From NCBI GenBank assembly GCA_964589285.1, contig CAZPSP010000129.1, forward strand, positions 1 to 7,223: 7,223 nt of DNA, read 5' to 3'. Made by a program: the position numbers and the translations under genes. The notes under the pieces were generated by a model. The model worked only from the letters and a program-made list of their open reading frames with translations. It made no database searches and had not been told where the DNA came from. This document shows, in pieces, positions 1-4,707 of the stretch. The DNA comes from DAOUEG01 sp964589285 (lineage in GTDB: Bacteria; Chloroflexota; Dehalococcoidia; Dehalococcoidales; RBG-16-60-22). Positions within the stretch are counted from its first letter, which is position 1. Every line of letters starts with the position of its first letter.

Positions 1-367
1 CGACGGCGACGTTTTTAGTCAGCCGGGCCAGCATCGAAGCGGTGAGGGACACCCACGCTTCCACTTCCCTCTCCACCTGGTGGAAGGTGTGGCTGATGAG
101 CCGCTGTTCCTCGAAGGAAAGGCGGACGTCATCGATGGATTCGACGAAGTGGCGGTAGCCCTTGTCCGAAGGGATGCAGCCGGCCGAGGTATGGGGGCGG
201 ATGAGGTAACCCTCGCGCTCCAGGAAGGCCATATCGTTGCGGATGGTGGCCGGGCTGACGCCGAGGCTGGCGCGGTCCGCGATCTCCTGGGAGGGCACCG
301 GCGCGGCGTGTTCGATATATTCTTTAACAATGTAGTTTAATATTCTACTTGCTCGGTTGCTAACCAT
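1..367 (-). CDS. hrcA: Heat-inducible transcription repressor HrcA, N-terminal part (runs off left edge)
   Basis: Reading the minus strand from an ATG at 367 gives 122 codons with no stop, beginning MVSNRASRILNYIVKEYIE. HrcA is the repressor of class I heat-shock genes (groESL, hrcA-grpE-dnaK-dnaJ). It binds the CIRCE operator and depends on GroEL for activity. The visible part is the winged-helix DNA-binding domain: VPSQEIADRASLGVSPATIRNDM (about residues 24-46) is the helix-turn-helix with the family signature SPATIRN. HTSAG, then IPSDKGYR (about 58-71), is the wing signature, followed by the start of the GAF-like domain. The start is supported by GGAG (374-377) six bases upstream and by the adjoining CIRCE-type operator. 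In HrcA, hrcA usually leads a grpE-dnaK-dnaJ operon, which here would lie left of the window. One oddity is that the common Arg in SAGRIPS is Cys. About two thirds of the usual ~340 residues are not visible. Confidence 0.95.
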   Translation of the reverse strand, partial: MVSNRASRILNYIVKEYIEHAAPVPSQEIADRASLGVSPATIRNDMAFLEREGYLIRPHTSAGCIPSDKGYRHFVESIDDVRLSFEEQRLISHTFHQVEREVEAWVSLTASMLARLTKNVAV

Positions 368-377
368 TCCGGTCTCC

Positions 378-406
378 GTTAGCAGTCTCATGCCCCGACT
401 GCTAAC
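378..406. promoter_or_regulatory. CIRCE-type operator of hrcA (symmetric variant)
   Basis: A perfect inverted repeat TTAGCAGTC (379-387), a 9-base spacer and GACTGCTAA (397-405), extended one base on each side (G378/C406). The textbook CIRCE is TTAGCACTC-N9-GAGTGCTAA, so arm length and spacer match exactly. One base differs in each arm and the two changes are complementary. It sits between the -10 and the SD of hrcA, the expected place for HrcA autoregulation. Confidence 0.9.
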
Positions 407-410
407 CATA

Positions 411-440
411 ATGGTAGCATTGTCAGGCTTCGGTTGTCAA
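411..440 (-). promoter_or_regulatory. sigma70-type promoter of hrcA
   Basis: On the minus strand TTGACA (440-435, perfect -35) is followed after 18 bases by TACCAT (416-411, 4/6 match to the -10). Transcription would start near 404, inside the CIRCE palindrome, so bound HrcA would block initiation. The -10 is weak and was assigned mainly from its spacing. Confidence 0.65.
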
Positions 441-690
441 GAGGAGAAAGGGGTGGAAGGGGGAACTCAAAAATCAGAACTCAAAACTCAAAACCACAAC
501 TCAAAAGTCAAAAGTGTGCCTTTATGAATCCTGCGTTGCAGCCTTTCAGCGTGCTAAGTCTGTCTCCGCCATCCGCACCAGGTCTGCTGTTATCCCGGGG
601 CCCGATTTACCGGGGCGAAGGATATCGGGGCGGACGGGTCCTTCTCTGGTCCCTTCCCCCGTGTTCTTCCCGAGCGGGAGTACATCGTGC
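441..690. other. Gene-free interval with repeat DNA
   Basis: No convincing gene lies between the hrcA promoter and the toxin-antitoxin promoter. Open frames here have no SD and run through repeat DNA. It holds the 74-bp A-rich repeat (461-534) and a GC-rich hairpin with arms CCCGAT (601-606) and ATCGGG (624-629), whose flanks are partly complementary. The rest (541-600, 630-690) shows nothing I can name. Confidence 0.6.
461..534 (+). repeat. A-rich dispersed repeat, copy 1
   Basis: An array of CTCAAAA/GTCAAAA-type heptamers (from about 465 to 514) followed by TGTGCCTT and ending in CTGC. It aligns without gaps to 6160-6233 with 11 mismatches in 74 bases by hand count (about 85 percent identity), in the same orientation. 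In one frame both copies encode similar peptides (KPQLKSQ, CAF), which explains spurious open frames there. Function unknown; it looks like a dispersed intergenic repeat family. Confidence 0.75.
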
Positions 691-697
691 CGGTCTA

Positions 698-726
698 TTG
701 ACTTTAAAGGCTTTTGCACGTATACT
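698..726 (+). promoter_or_regulatory. Promoter of the MazEF-like operon
   Basis: TTGACT (698-703, 5/6) is separated by exactly 17 bases from TATACT (721-726, 5/6). Transcription would start near 733, giving a leader of about 14 bases with GAGG (737-740) six bases before the ATG at 747. Confidence 0.82.
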
Positions 727-735
727 GCACGTGTA
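715..735. promoter_or_regulatory. Probable autoregulatory operator over the -10
   Basis: Two direct copies of TGCACGTRTA (715-724 and 726-735, 9/10 identical), 11 bases apart, overlap the -10 and the start site. The same bases also form an inverted repeat CACGT (717-721), 7-base spacer, ACGTG (729-733). Antitoxins with ribbon-helix-helix folds usually bind tandem or inverted half-sites at this place; that this antitoxin does so is an inference. Confidence 0.55.
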
Positions 736-746
736 AGAGGTGTCCC

Positions 747-977
747 ATGCAGAAGAAACTCACTGTTACTATCGATGAAGAAGTCTATGAAGGGCTTTAC
801 CGGGTCGTCGGGCAGCGGAAGATAAGTAAGTTCATCGAAGACCTGGTCAGACCCTACGTTACGACTCCCGGCCTGGAAGCAGCCTACCGGGAAATGGCCG
901 CAGATGAAGCTAGAGAAGCGGAAGCCTTGGATTGGGCAGAGGGAACGTTGATGGATGCCGGTCATGCAGCGCGGTGA
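747..977 (+). CDS. Antitoxin of a MazEF-like type II pair (ribbon-helix-helix type)
   Basis: 76 residues starting MQKKLTVTIDEEVYEGL. The N-terminal half has the ribbon-helix-helix pattern: a short beta strand (KLTVTID, about 3-9), helix A (EEVYEGLYRVVG) and helix B (ISKFIEDLVRP, about 26-36). The C-terminal half is acidic and probably disordered (AADEAREAEALDWAEG), as in antitoxin tails that wrap around a MazF-type toxin. It would neutralise the toxin encoded just downstream and repress its own promoter. The ATG at 747 has GAGG six bases upstream. An in-frame ATG at 714 is rejected because it lies upstream of the -10. Its stop overlaps the toxin start, so the two are translationally coupled. 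The pairing is well supported by context; the exact antitoxin family name is less certain. Confidence 0.85.
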   Translation: MQKKLTVTIDEEVYEGLYRVVGQRKISKFIEDLVRPYVTTPGLEAAYREMAADEAREAEALDWAEGTLMDAGHAAR

Positions 978-1287
978 GGTCTGGTGGGTCAGTTTCGATC
1001 CCTCCATTGGCGGCGAGATAAAGAAACGCCGCCCCGCGGTCATTCTCAGTAACGATGCCTCGAACCGTTTCCTCAACCGTATCCAGGTGGTCCCGCTCAC
1101 CAGCAGTACCGGCCGCCTGTATCCCAGTGAAGCCCTCGTGATCTTTCAGGGGAAGGAAAATAAAGCCATGGCGGACCAGCTTGCCACGGTCATCAAGCAG
1201 CGTCTTTTCGAGCTTGCCGGCAGGCTCTCCGATGAAGACATGCGGAAGATCGAGGAAACCGTCAAGGTACAGTTGAACATACGGTGA
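955..1287 (+). CDS. mazF: MazF/PemK-family mRNA interferase toxin
   Basis: 110 residues, the usual MazF length. It begins MPVMQRGEVWWVSFDPSIGG; RGEVWWVxFDP is the first beta strand signature of the family. KKRRPAVILSND (about 23-34) carries the conserved Arg-Pro (R26-P27), and VVPLTSS (about 45-51) carries the conserved Thr (T49). In MazF these Arg and Thr residues form the active site that cuts single-stranded RNA at short motifs. ADQLATVIKQRL fits the conserved strand that follows. All key residues are present, so the toxin is probably active. It overlaps the antitoxin by 23 bases. The start could be ATG 955 (AGAGGG 11 bases upstream) or in-frame ATG 964, which gives the more typical MQRGEVWW start. 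Cut site and targets cannot be told from sequence. Confidence 0.92.
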   Translation: MPVMQRGEVWWVSFDPSIGGEIKKRRPAVILSNDASNRFLNRIQVVPLTSSTGRLYPSEALVIFQGKENKAMADQLATVIKQRLFELAGRLSDEDMRKIEETVKVQLNIR

Positions 1288-1342
1288 TCATGCTGTTTCC
1301 GCACCATCTCGGATAGGTAAATGACCCGGTACGTTTGCCCCC

Positions 1343-1371
1343 TTGACAGTCGTCCGCCCCGGACTTATGCT
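1343..1371 (+). promoter_or_regulatory. Promoter of the 62-residue small gene
   Basis: A perfect -35 TTGACA (1343-1348), 17-base spacer and TATGCT (1366-1371, 4/6). The start would be near 1378, leaving a leader of about 26 bases before ATG 1404. Confidence 0.7.
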
Positions 1372-1403
1372 TGGAGTAACAGCACCTGTAAGGTCTGAGC
1401 AGC

Positions 1404-1592
1404 ATGCGTAAAAACAGAAAAGAAAAAGCCAACCTCAAGCCTGGCAAAGACGGTAAGTGCGTCACCAACGCCAGCGGTCTCTTCGAGGAGCAGCCCGAAG
1501 CCTACCGCAAGGTTGAAAAAGAAGAAGGCGATACCTACAAGGAACTCAGGAACCTGACCGAGGTCTTCCGGAACAACAGCTTCCGGTTCTAG
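1404..1592 (+). CDS. Small hypothetical protein, 62 residues
   Basis: I do not recognise this protein. It begins MRKNRKEKANLKPGKDGK and is hydrophilic throughout, with many Lys and Glu (for example YRKVEKEEGDTYKELR, about 34-49). It ends in an Asn/Phe-rich tail (FRNNSFRF). There is no membrane segment, signal peptide or cysteine motif (a single Cys at 19). The basic N-terminus and charged, probably helical middle would suit a small nucleic-acid- or protein-binding factor, but that is a guess. The case for a real gene is its setting: a promoter 30 bases upstream, a modest AGG SD (1391-1393) and a strong terminator 27 bases after the stop make a complete one-gene unit. It lies between two toxin-antitoxin loci, but nothing in it resembles a known toxin or antitoxin. 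Confidence 0.65.
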   Translation: MRKNRKEKANLKPGKDGKCVTNASGLFEEQPEAYRKVEKEEGDTYKELRNLTEVFRNNSFRF

Positions 1593-1619
1593 GAGCAGTA
1601 ACGGCATGGAGAAATGAGA

Positions 1620-1641
1620 GGCCCGGTAACGGGCCTTTTTT
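1620..1641 (+). terminator. Intrinsic terminator after the small gene
   Basis: Perfect stem GGCCCG (1620-1625) / CGGGCC (1630-1635) with a GTAA tetraloop, followed directly by six T (1636-1641). This is a textbook rho-independent terminator on the plus strand. Confidence 0.93.
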
Positions 1642-1646
1642 ATGCC

Positions 1647-1674
1647 TTGACAGATGATATCAATTATGATACTA
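1647..1674 (+). promoter_or_regulatory. Probable promoter of the HicAB-like operon
   Basis: Perfect TTGACA (1647-1652), then GATACT (1669-1674, 4/6) after 16 bases. It starts only six bases after the preceding terminator's T-run. The -10 assignment is uncertain because TATACT also occurs at 1678-1683 without a good -35. Confidence 0.55.
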
Positions 1675-1692
1675 CTCTATACTAGATGATAT
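1652..1692 (+). repeat. Paired AGATGATAT repeats flanking the HicAB-like promoter
   Basis: The nine-base word AGATGATAT occurs at 1652-1660, just after the -35, and at 1684-1692, over the hicA-like start codon. The copies are in the same orientation and 32 bases apart, about three helical turns. They could be operator sites for the HicB-type antitoxin, but this rests only on position. Confidence 0.4.
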
Positions 1693-1910
1693 GAGCAGAT
1701 CCGGCAAACGGGAACAAAGGATCAGAGAATCCGAATAATGTCTCGTTGGAAGACTTTGAAGCTCTCATCAGAAGGTACGGGCATATCGAATACGGTGGAA
1801 ATCATCCGAAGGCTATCATCGGTAAAATAATGTTTCCCTACAAACGCTCTAATCCGGTCAAACCACCCTATGTAGAAGGAATCCTTGAGATAATCGATAA
1901 GCTCAGGTAA
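1691..1910 (+). pseudogene. HicA-like toxin gene broken by a frameshift
   Basis: From ATG 1691 the reading is MSRSGKREQRIRESE and then a stop at 1736. In the frame one base forward the sequence continues ENPNNVSLEDFEALIRRYG, then IEYGGNHPKAIIGKIMFPYK and NPVKPPYVEGILEIIDKLR, to a TAA at 1908. Joined at the GAGAAT around 1725-1730, the parts give a protein of about 73 residues of the HicA double-stranded RNA-binding type. It has an N-terminal NPxNVSxEDxxxLLxxYG helix and a short core with one His (codon 1803) in the GGNHP turn where HicA has GSHH. A beta strand of the IPxK type and a YVxxxLxxID C-terminal helix follow. HicA toxins cut mRNA using that His. The minimal explanation is a two-base deletion (or one-base insertion). 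No in-frame ATG replaces the start; TTG 1746 is the only candidate and has no SD. Alternatives are a sequencing error or programmed +1 shifting. Confidence 0.72.
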
Positions 1911-1923
1911 TAGGCTGGGAACC

Positions 1924-2313
1924 ATGACTGAAGAAGAACTGAAGAAACAAGTAGAGCATTATGCCGGCTTGCCCTACACCATCGCCGTAGAGCAGCGCAA
2001 TGACCAGGGAACGTATTACGTGGCACGGTATATCGAGCTGCCGCATTTCCTGATGACCGGCGATACTCCAGAAGAAGCTGTCCGGGACCTGGAAGCGGAG
2101 AAACGGGAATGGTTCGAGTTCAATATCCGGCAGGGAAACAGAATTCCAAAACCGCTCAAATCTAAAAAATACAGCGGCCGGATAATCGTCAGGATGTCTC
2201 CGGGATTGCACGAATATCTAGCCTGTCAAGCCGATTTACAGGGAACCAGCGTAAACAACCTTATGGTCAAGGCAATCGCGCGTGAATACGGTTACGAAGA
2301 CGCCTTAAAGTAA
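1924..2313 (+). CDS. hicB: HicB-family antitoxin
   Basis: 129 residues with the two-part HicB layout. The first part is a partial RNase H-like fold: PYTIAVEQRNDQGTYYVARY (about 17-36), then IELPHFLMTGDTPEEAVRDL, matching the family pattern YxVxVxxxDxGYxAxxPELPGxxAxGxTxEEAxxNxxxA. The second part is a C-terminal ribbon-helix-helix domain: strand GRIIVRMS (85-92), then helices around LHEYLACQAD and SVNNLMVKAIAREYG. HicB normally blocks HicA and represses the operon through this C-terminal domain. It starts 13 bases after the stop of the broken hicA, with a weak SD-like GGGA close to the ATG. The frame is intact and looks under constraint, so the antitoxin seems to have outlasted its toxin, or the toxin break is recent. 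Confidence 0.85.
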   Translation: MTEEELKKQVEHYAGLPYTIAVEQRNDQGTYYVARYIELPHFLMTGDTPEEAVRDLEAEKREWFEFNIRQGNRIPKPLKSKKYSGRIIVRMSPGLHEYLACQADLQGTSVNNLMVKAIAREYGYEDALK

Positions 2314-2360
2314 GATAGGCGCAGCGCGGCGCAACTTGCCAGCCCTGAGAACGCACCTGC

Positions 2361-2465
2361 TTACGGATGGTACCCCTTGGCTGCCTCAAGCATCGCCTTC
2401 ACCTTCTCGAAACGAGAAACCACCGCTCCTTTCCGCCGGCGCCTGAAATGAACCCGGCGGTGCAT
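2361..2465 (-). CDS. Possible 34-residue basic peptide or gene remnant
   Basis: Minus-strand ATG at 2465 to TAA at 2361, giving MHRRVHFRRRRKGAVVSRF followed by EKVKAMLEAAKGYHP. The second half looks like a real amphipathic helix. Inside the frame, AAAGGAG (2432-2426) lies just before an alternative GTG (2423), which would give a 21-residue peptide. There is no clear promoter. It fills the otherwise empty gap between hicB and the hydrolase and overlaps the upstream region of the latter by two bases at most. It may be a decayed gene end or a chance frame; I do not recognise it. Confidence 0.25.
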   Translation of the reverse strand: MHRRVHFRRRRKGAVVSRFEKVKAMLEAAKGYHP

Positions 2466-2484
2466 GGTTATGTCACATCGGCGG

Positions 2485-2493
2485 TGCTATACT
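2485..2493 (+). promoter_or_regulatory. Extended -10 promoter of the hydrolase gene (leaderless)
   Basis: TG-C-TATACT (2485-2493) is an extended -10 with no good -35. The predicted start site falls at about 2499-2500, exactly on the GTG used as start codon, so the transcript would have no leader and no SD. Confidence 0.6.
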
Positions 2494-2499
2494 ACATAT

Positions 2500-3384
2500 G
2501 TGAACGCTCCGCAGGACCGTTACATTAAAATCGGCAGCACCGGCATCCGCTACTGGGATGAAGGGCAGGGGGCGCCATTACTGCTCGTCCACGGCCTGGG
2601 AGGTTTTGCCGAGAACTGGGCCGCCAACATCTTCCCGCTGGCGGAGCGGTACCGCGTACTTGTCCCCGACCTGCCTGGTTTCGGGCGGTCCGGTAAAATA
2701 CCCGCACCTCGTTCCATGTTCGATTTCGTGCGCTTCCTCAACGAGTTCATGGAGGCCCTGGGGATAGAAAAGGGCTCTTTGGCCGGTAACTCGCTCGGCG
2801 GCGGACTGGTGCTCCAGTTTGCGGTCCAGTACCCGCAAAAGGTAGAGAAGCTCGTCCTCGTCGATAACGCCGGCATGGGCCGGGACGTCATCAATGACTT
2901 CAAGGTCTGCTCGATCCCGCTCCTCGGCGAACTGCTGTTGCGGCCCACACGGAACGCGAGCATTGCCACCTGGCGGAAGGTCGTACACGATCCCGCGGTA
3001 ATCACCGATGAATTCATCGACCTGGGATACGAGTTGATGACGCTGCCGGGCGCGAAAAAAGCCCTGATGAGCACGATAAGGGCCGGCGTCAATGTCCGCG
3101 GCCAGCGGATGGAACTGGTCCGGGAACTCACGGCCGGACTCGGTTCCGTCACGGCGCCGGCGCTGATCATCTGGGGCCGGCAGGACCGCATTCTGCCCGT
3201 TGCGCACGCCCATATCTGCCACGAACGCCTCCCCGGCTCCCGGCTGGAAATCTTCGATGACTGCGGCCACATGCCGCAGCTCGAACATCCGGACAGGTTT
3301 AACGCTCTCGTCCTTGAGTTTCTCGACGGCCGGACCGAATCGACCGGAGTTCTCTCTACGTCTGCGAACAGCCACACCTCGTAA
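2500..3384 (+). CDS. Alpha/beta-fold hydrolase
   Basis: 294 residues from GTG 2500. The canonical fold is visible: oxyanion-hole motif HGLGG (31-35), DLPGFGRS (57-64), nucleophile elbow G-N-S-L-G-G with catalytic Ser98, acid Asp229 in WGRQDRILP, and His257 in DDCGHMPQLEHP. The complete Ser-Asp-His triad means an active serine hydrolase, probably cytoplasmic, with no signal peptide. The overall pattern (length, GH(M)PQLEHPDRF ending) resembles meta-cleavage-product hydrolases and related esterases/haloperoxidases. The substrate cannot be told. An upstream in-frame ATG at 2464 would add 12 residues (MVMSHRRCYTTY) but lies before the -10, and the natural N-terminus seems to be NAPQDRYIKIGS. No SD precedes either start. 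The GNAT gene follows 34 bases downstream with its own promoter signal. Confidence 0.9.
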   Translation: MNAPQDRYIKIGSTGIRYWDEGQGAPLLLVHGLGGFAENWAANIFPLAERYRVLVPDLPGFGRSGKIPAPRSMFDFVRFLNEFMEALGIEKGSLAGNSLGGGLVLQFAVQYPQKVEKLVLVDNAGMGRDVINDFKVCSIPLLGELLLRPTRNASIATWRKVVHDPAVITDEFIDLGYELMTLPGAKKALMSTIRAGVNVRGQRMELVRELTAGLGSVTAPALIIWGRQDRILPVAHAHICHERLPGSRLEIFDDCGHMPQLEHPDRFNALVLEFLDGRTESTGVLSTSANSHTS

Positions 3385-3404
3385 TAACCCCGTAACACGG
3401 CCTG

Positions 3405-3413
3405 TGCTATAGT
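3405..3413 (+). promoter_or_regulatory. Extended -10 promoter of the acetyltransferase gene (leaderless)
   Basis: TG-C-TATAGT (3405-3413) ends five bases before ATG 3419. The start site is predicted on or one base into the ATG. No -35 match is seen. A small inverted repeat CCGT-AAC-ACGG (3390-3400) lies just upstream and could bind a regulator. Confidence 0.6.
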
Positions 3414-3418
3414 AAAGC

Positions 3419-3916
3419 ATGACTGCCGTAATGATCCGTCCCGCGGCTCTTGATGACATCCCCGCCATCACGCGCATCTACAACCAGGCCATCCTGACCA
3501 CTACCGCCACGTTCGATACCGAGCCGAAGACCCTGCAGGACCGCCGCCGTTGGTTCAAGGCGCACGACGGTCGTCATCCCGTCATCGTGGCTGAATATAA
3601 CCATAACATCGTTGGATGGGCGGCGCTGACGGAATACTCGGAACGCCGCGCTTACGCAGGCACGGCGGAGATAGCCGTCTACGTGGAGGAACCATTCCGG
3701 GGACATGGTATCGGCCGGAAGCTGGCGGAAGCGATAATCCGGAGCGGGAAAGAAGCCGGCCTGCATACCCTGATCTCACGTATCGCCCAGGGTAACGAGG
3801 CCAGTATCAAGTTGACGGAATCACTAGGTTTCACGCATGTGGGGACGATGAAAGAGGCAGGGCGCAAGTTCGGCCTGCTCCTCGATGTCATCATCATGCA
3901 GCTTATTTATAATTGA
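3419..3916 (+). CDS. GNAT N-acetyltransferase, phosphinothricin acetyltransferase-like
   Basis: 165 residues, the usual length of the Pat/MnaT-type subfamily, which moves an acetyl group from acetyl-CoA to the amino group of small substrates (phosphinothricin, methionine sulfone/sulfoximine and some amino acids). The N-terminus IRPAALDDIPAITRIYNQAI is the first strand and helix. TATFDTEPKT (29-38) is the substrate-side motif of this subfamily. EIAVYVEEPFRGHGIGRKL (84-102) is motif A, with the R-G-H-G-I-G acetyl-CoA pyrophosphate loop. NEASIKLTESLGFTHVGTM and GRKFG then LLLDVIIMQ give the C-terminal part, where many relatives have a Trp at the first Leu position. It starts at ATG 3419, where the promoter predicts leaderless translation. 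ATG 3431 is an alternative. It converges with the methyltransferase gene, 25 bases apart, with no clear terminator between. Substrate unknown. Confidence 0.92.
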   Translation: MTAVMIRPAALDDIPAITRIYNQAILTTTATFDTEPKTLQDRRRWFKAHDGRHPVIVAEYNHNIVGWAALTEYSERRAYAGTAEIAVYVEEPFRGHGIGRKLAEAIIRSGKEAGLHTLISRIAQGNEASIKLTESLGFTHVGTMKEAGRKFGLLLDVIIMQLIYN

Positions 3917-3941
3917 TGAGAAGCGGCCGGGCGAGCCGGGG

Positions 3942-4613
3942 CTAAACAGGTTGCTGCGATATCGTCCGGTAGGTGACTTCCCAGTTGTTTTCGGTAATTC
4001 TCGCTACGTAGGCCACGCTTTCACCGCGGTCTGCCAGCGCGTCCCTCACTTCCTGTTCAGAAGGAAAATTCTTCACGATGTATACCTTCCGTCCGAAGGG
4101 GAGTTTGCGTTCTTCGAGGGTATCGCCGGTCTCGCCAATCCTGCGCTTGAACCCACCGTACGGCAGGTGGTCGACGAACGCGACCGCGGCGCCCGGCAGG
4201 AGCCGGGTGTGTAATGTGCTGAGGAACGAACGGAGATACGCCCTGGGTACGTGCGACCACCACCAGAAGCCCGCCGCGCTATCGAACCCTCCCGGTACGT
4301 TTGCCAGTTTATAGGCGTCCGCAATCCGGAATTGTACGTTGGGAAAACAGATGCACCGGCGGCAAGCCTGCTTGATCATCTTCTCATTGATGTCGATACC
4401 GAATACGGAATCGGCTGTTTCCGCGATGACCGCGGTCCAGTAACCGGTACCGCAGGCTATCTCCAGGACGTTCCTGCCCCGAAAGAACTCACGGTAGCGG
4501 GCTTTAATGGGCTCGCGGAGCTTTTCGGCTTCCGCGTCGAGGAAACCGGCGGTGCGGTCATAAATATGGGCCCGTTCCGCGTAATACCGGATTATGTCAG
4601 TGACCAGTGACAT
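3942..4613 (-). CDS. Class I SAM-dependent methyltransferase
   Basis: 223 residues with a complete Rossmann-type SAM site. Motif I is NVLEIACGTGYWT (48-60). The acidic end of strand 2 is VFGIDINEKMI (70-80; Asp74 binds the ribose). Motif II is FRIADAYKL (95-103). A strand/helix region follows at LLPGAAVAFVDHLPYGG, where motif III is expected. WWWSHVPRAYL is an unusual Trp-rich stretch where substrate-binding loops occur in this family. The N-terminal YYAERAHIYDRTAGFLD resembles other small-molecule methyltransferases whose first helix caps the SAM pocket. The substrate cannot be inferred. The ATG at 4613 lacks an SD, and its promoter predicts a leader of only about four bases. It is on the opposite strand from the acetyltransferase and is probably transcribed alone. 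Confidence 0.88.
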   Translation of the reverse strand: MSLVTDIIRYYAERAHIYDRTAGFLDAEAEKLREPIKARYREFFRGRNVLEIACGTGYWTAVIAETADSVFGIDINEKMIKQACRRCICFPNVQFRIADAYKLANVPGGFDSAAGFWWWSHVPRAYLRSFLSTLHTRLLPGAAVAFVDHLPYGGFKRRIGETGDTLEERKLPFGRKVYIVKNFPSEQEVRDALADRGESVAYVARITENNWEVTYRTISQQPV

Positions 4614-4623
4614 GGTGACAGAA

Positions 4624-4652
4624 TATATAACACGAAAAACTTACTCCGTCAA
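4624..4652 (-). promoter_or_regulatory. Promoter of the methyltransferase gene (near-leaderless)
   Basis: On the minus strand TTGACG (4652-4647, 5/6), 17-base spacer ending in TG-T, then TATATA (4629-4624). The TG gives it an extended -10 as well. The predicted start near 4617 leaves about four bases before ATG 4613. Confidence 0.75.
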
Positions 4653-4707
4653 TGGGGAATGCCGGAACTTTGTGAACGCGACTGGACGCACTGTAACGGG
4701 CAGGAAA

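Noticed and set aside
461..534. CRISPR array suggested by regular CTCAAAA units
   Set aside because: The units are heptamers without spacers, so this is an A-rich repeat, not a CRISPR.
434..825. Plus-strand frames in the gene-free stretch before the toxin-antitoxin pair
   Set aside because: They consist of translated 74-bp repeat and run past the promoter into the antitoxin; the peptide similarity with the frame at 6088-6426 reflects repeat DNA, not a protein family.
546..1100. Long minus-strand open frame (184 codons)
   Set aside because: It runs antisense through the well-supported antitoxin and toxin genes and through repeat-bearing DNA, has no SD or promoter, and its product looks like no family.
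1738..1830. Small frame starting at ATG 1738 inside the broken hicA
   Set aside because: It is in a third frame, has no SD and gives an unrecognisable Ser-rich peptide; the HicA-like reading in the other frame explains the DNA.
2550..3477. Two long minus-strand open frames opposite the hydrolase gene
   Set aside because: They mirror a gene with a full catalytic triad; their composition is Arg/Ser/Pro-rich as expected of antisense frames in GC-rich genes.
3917..3941. Shared terminator between the convergent acetyltransferase and methyltransferase genes
   Set aside because: The 25-base gap is GC-rich with CCGG words but has no good stem followed by a T-run on either strand.
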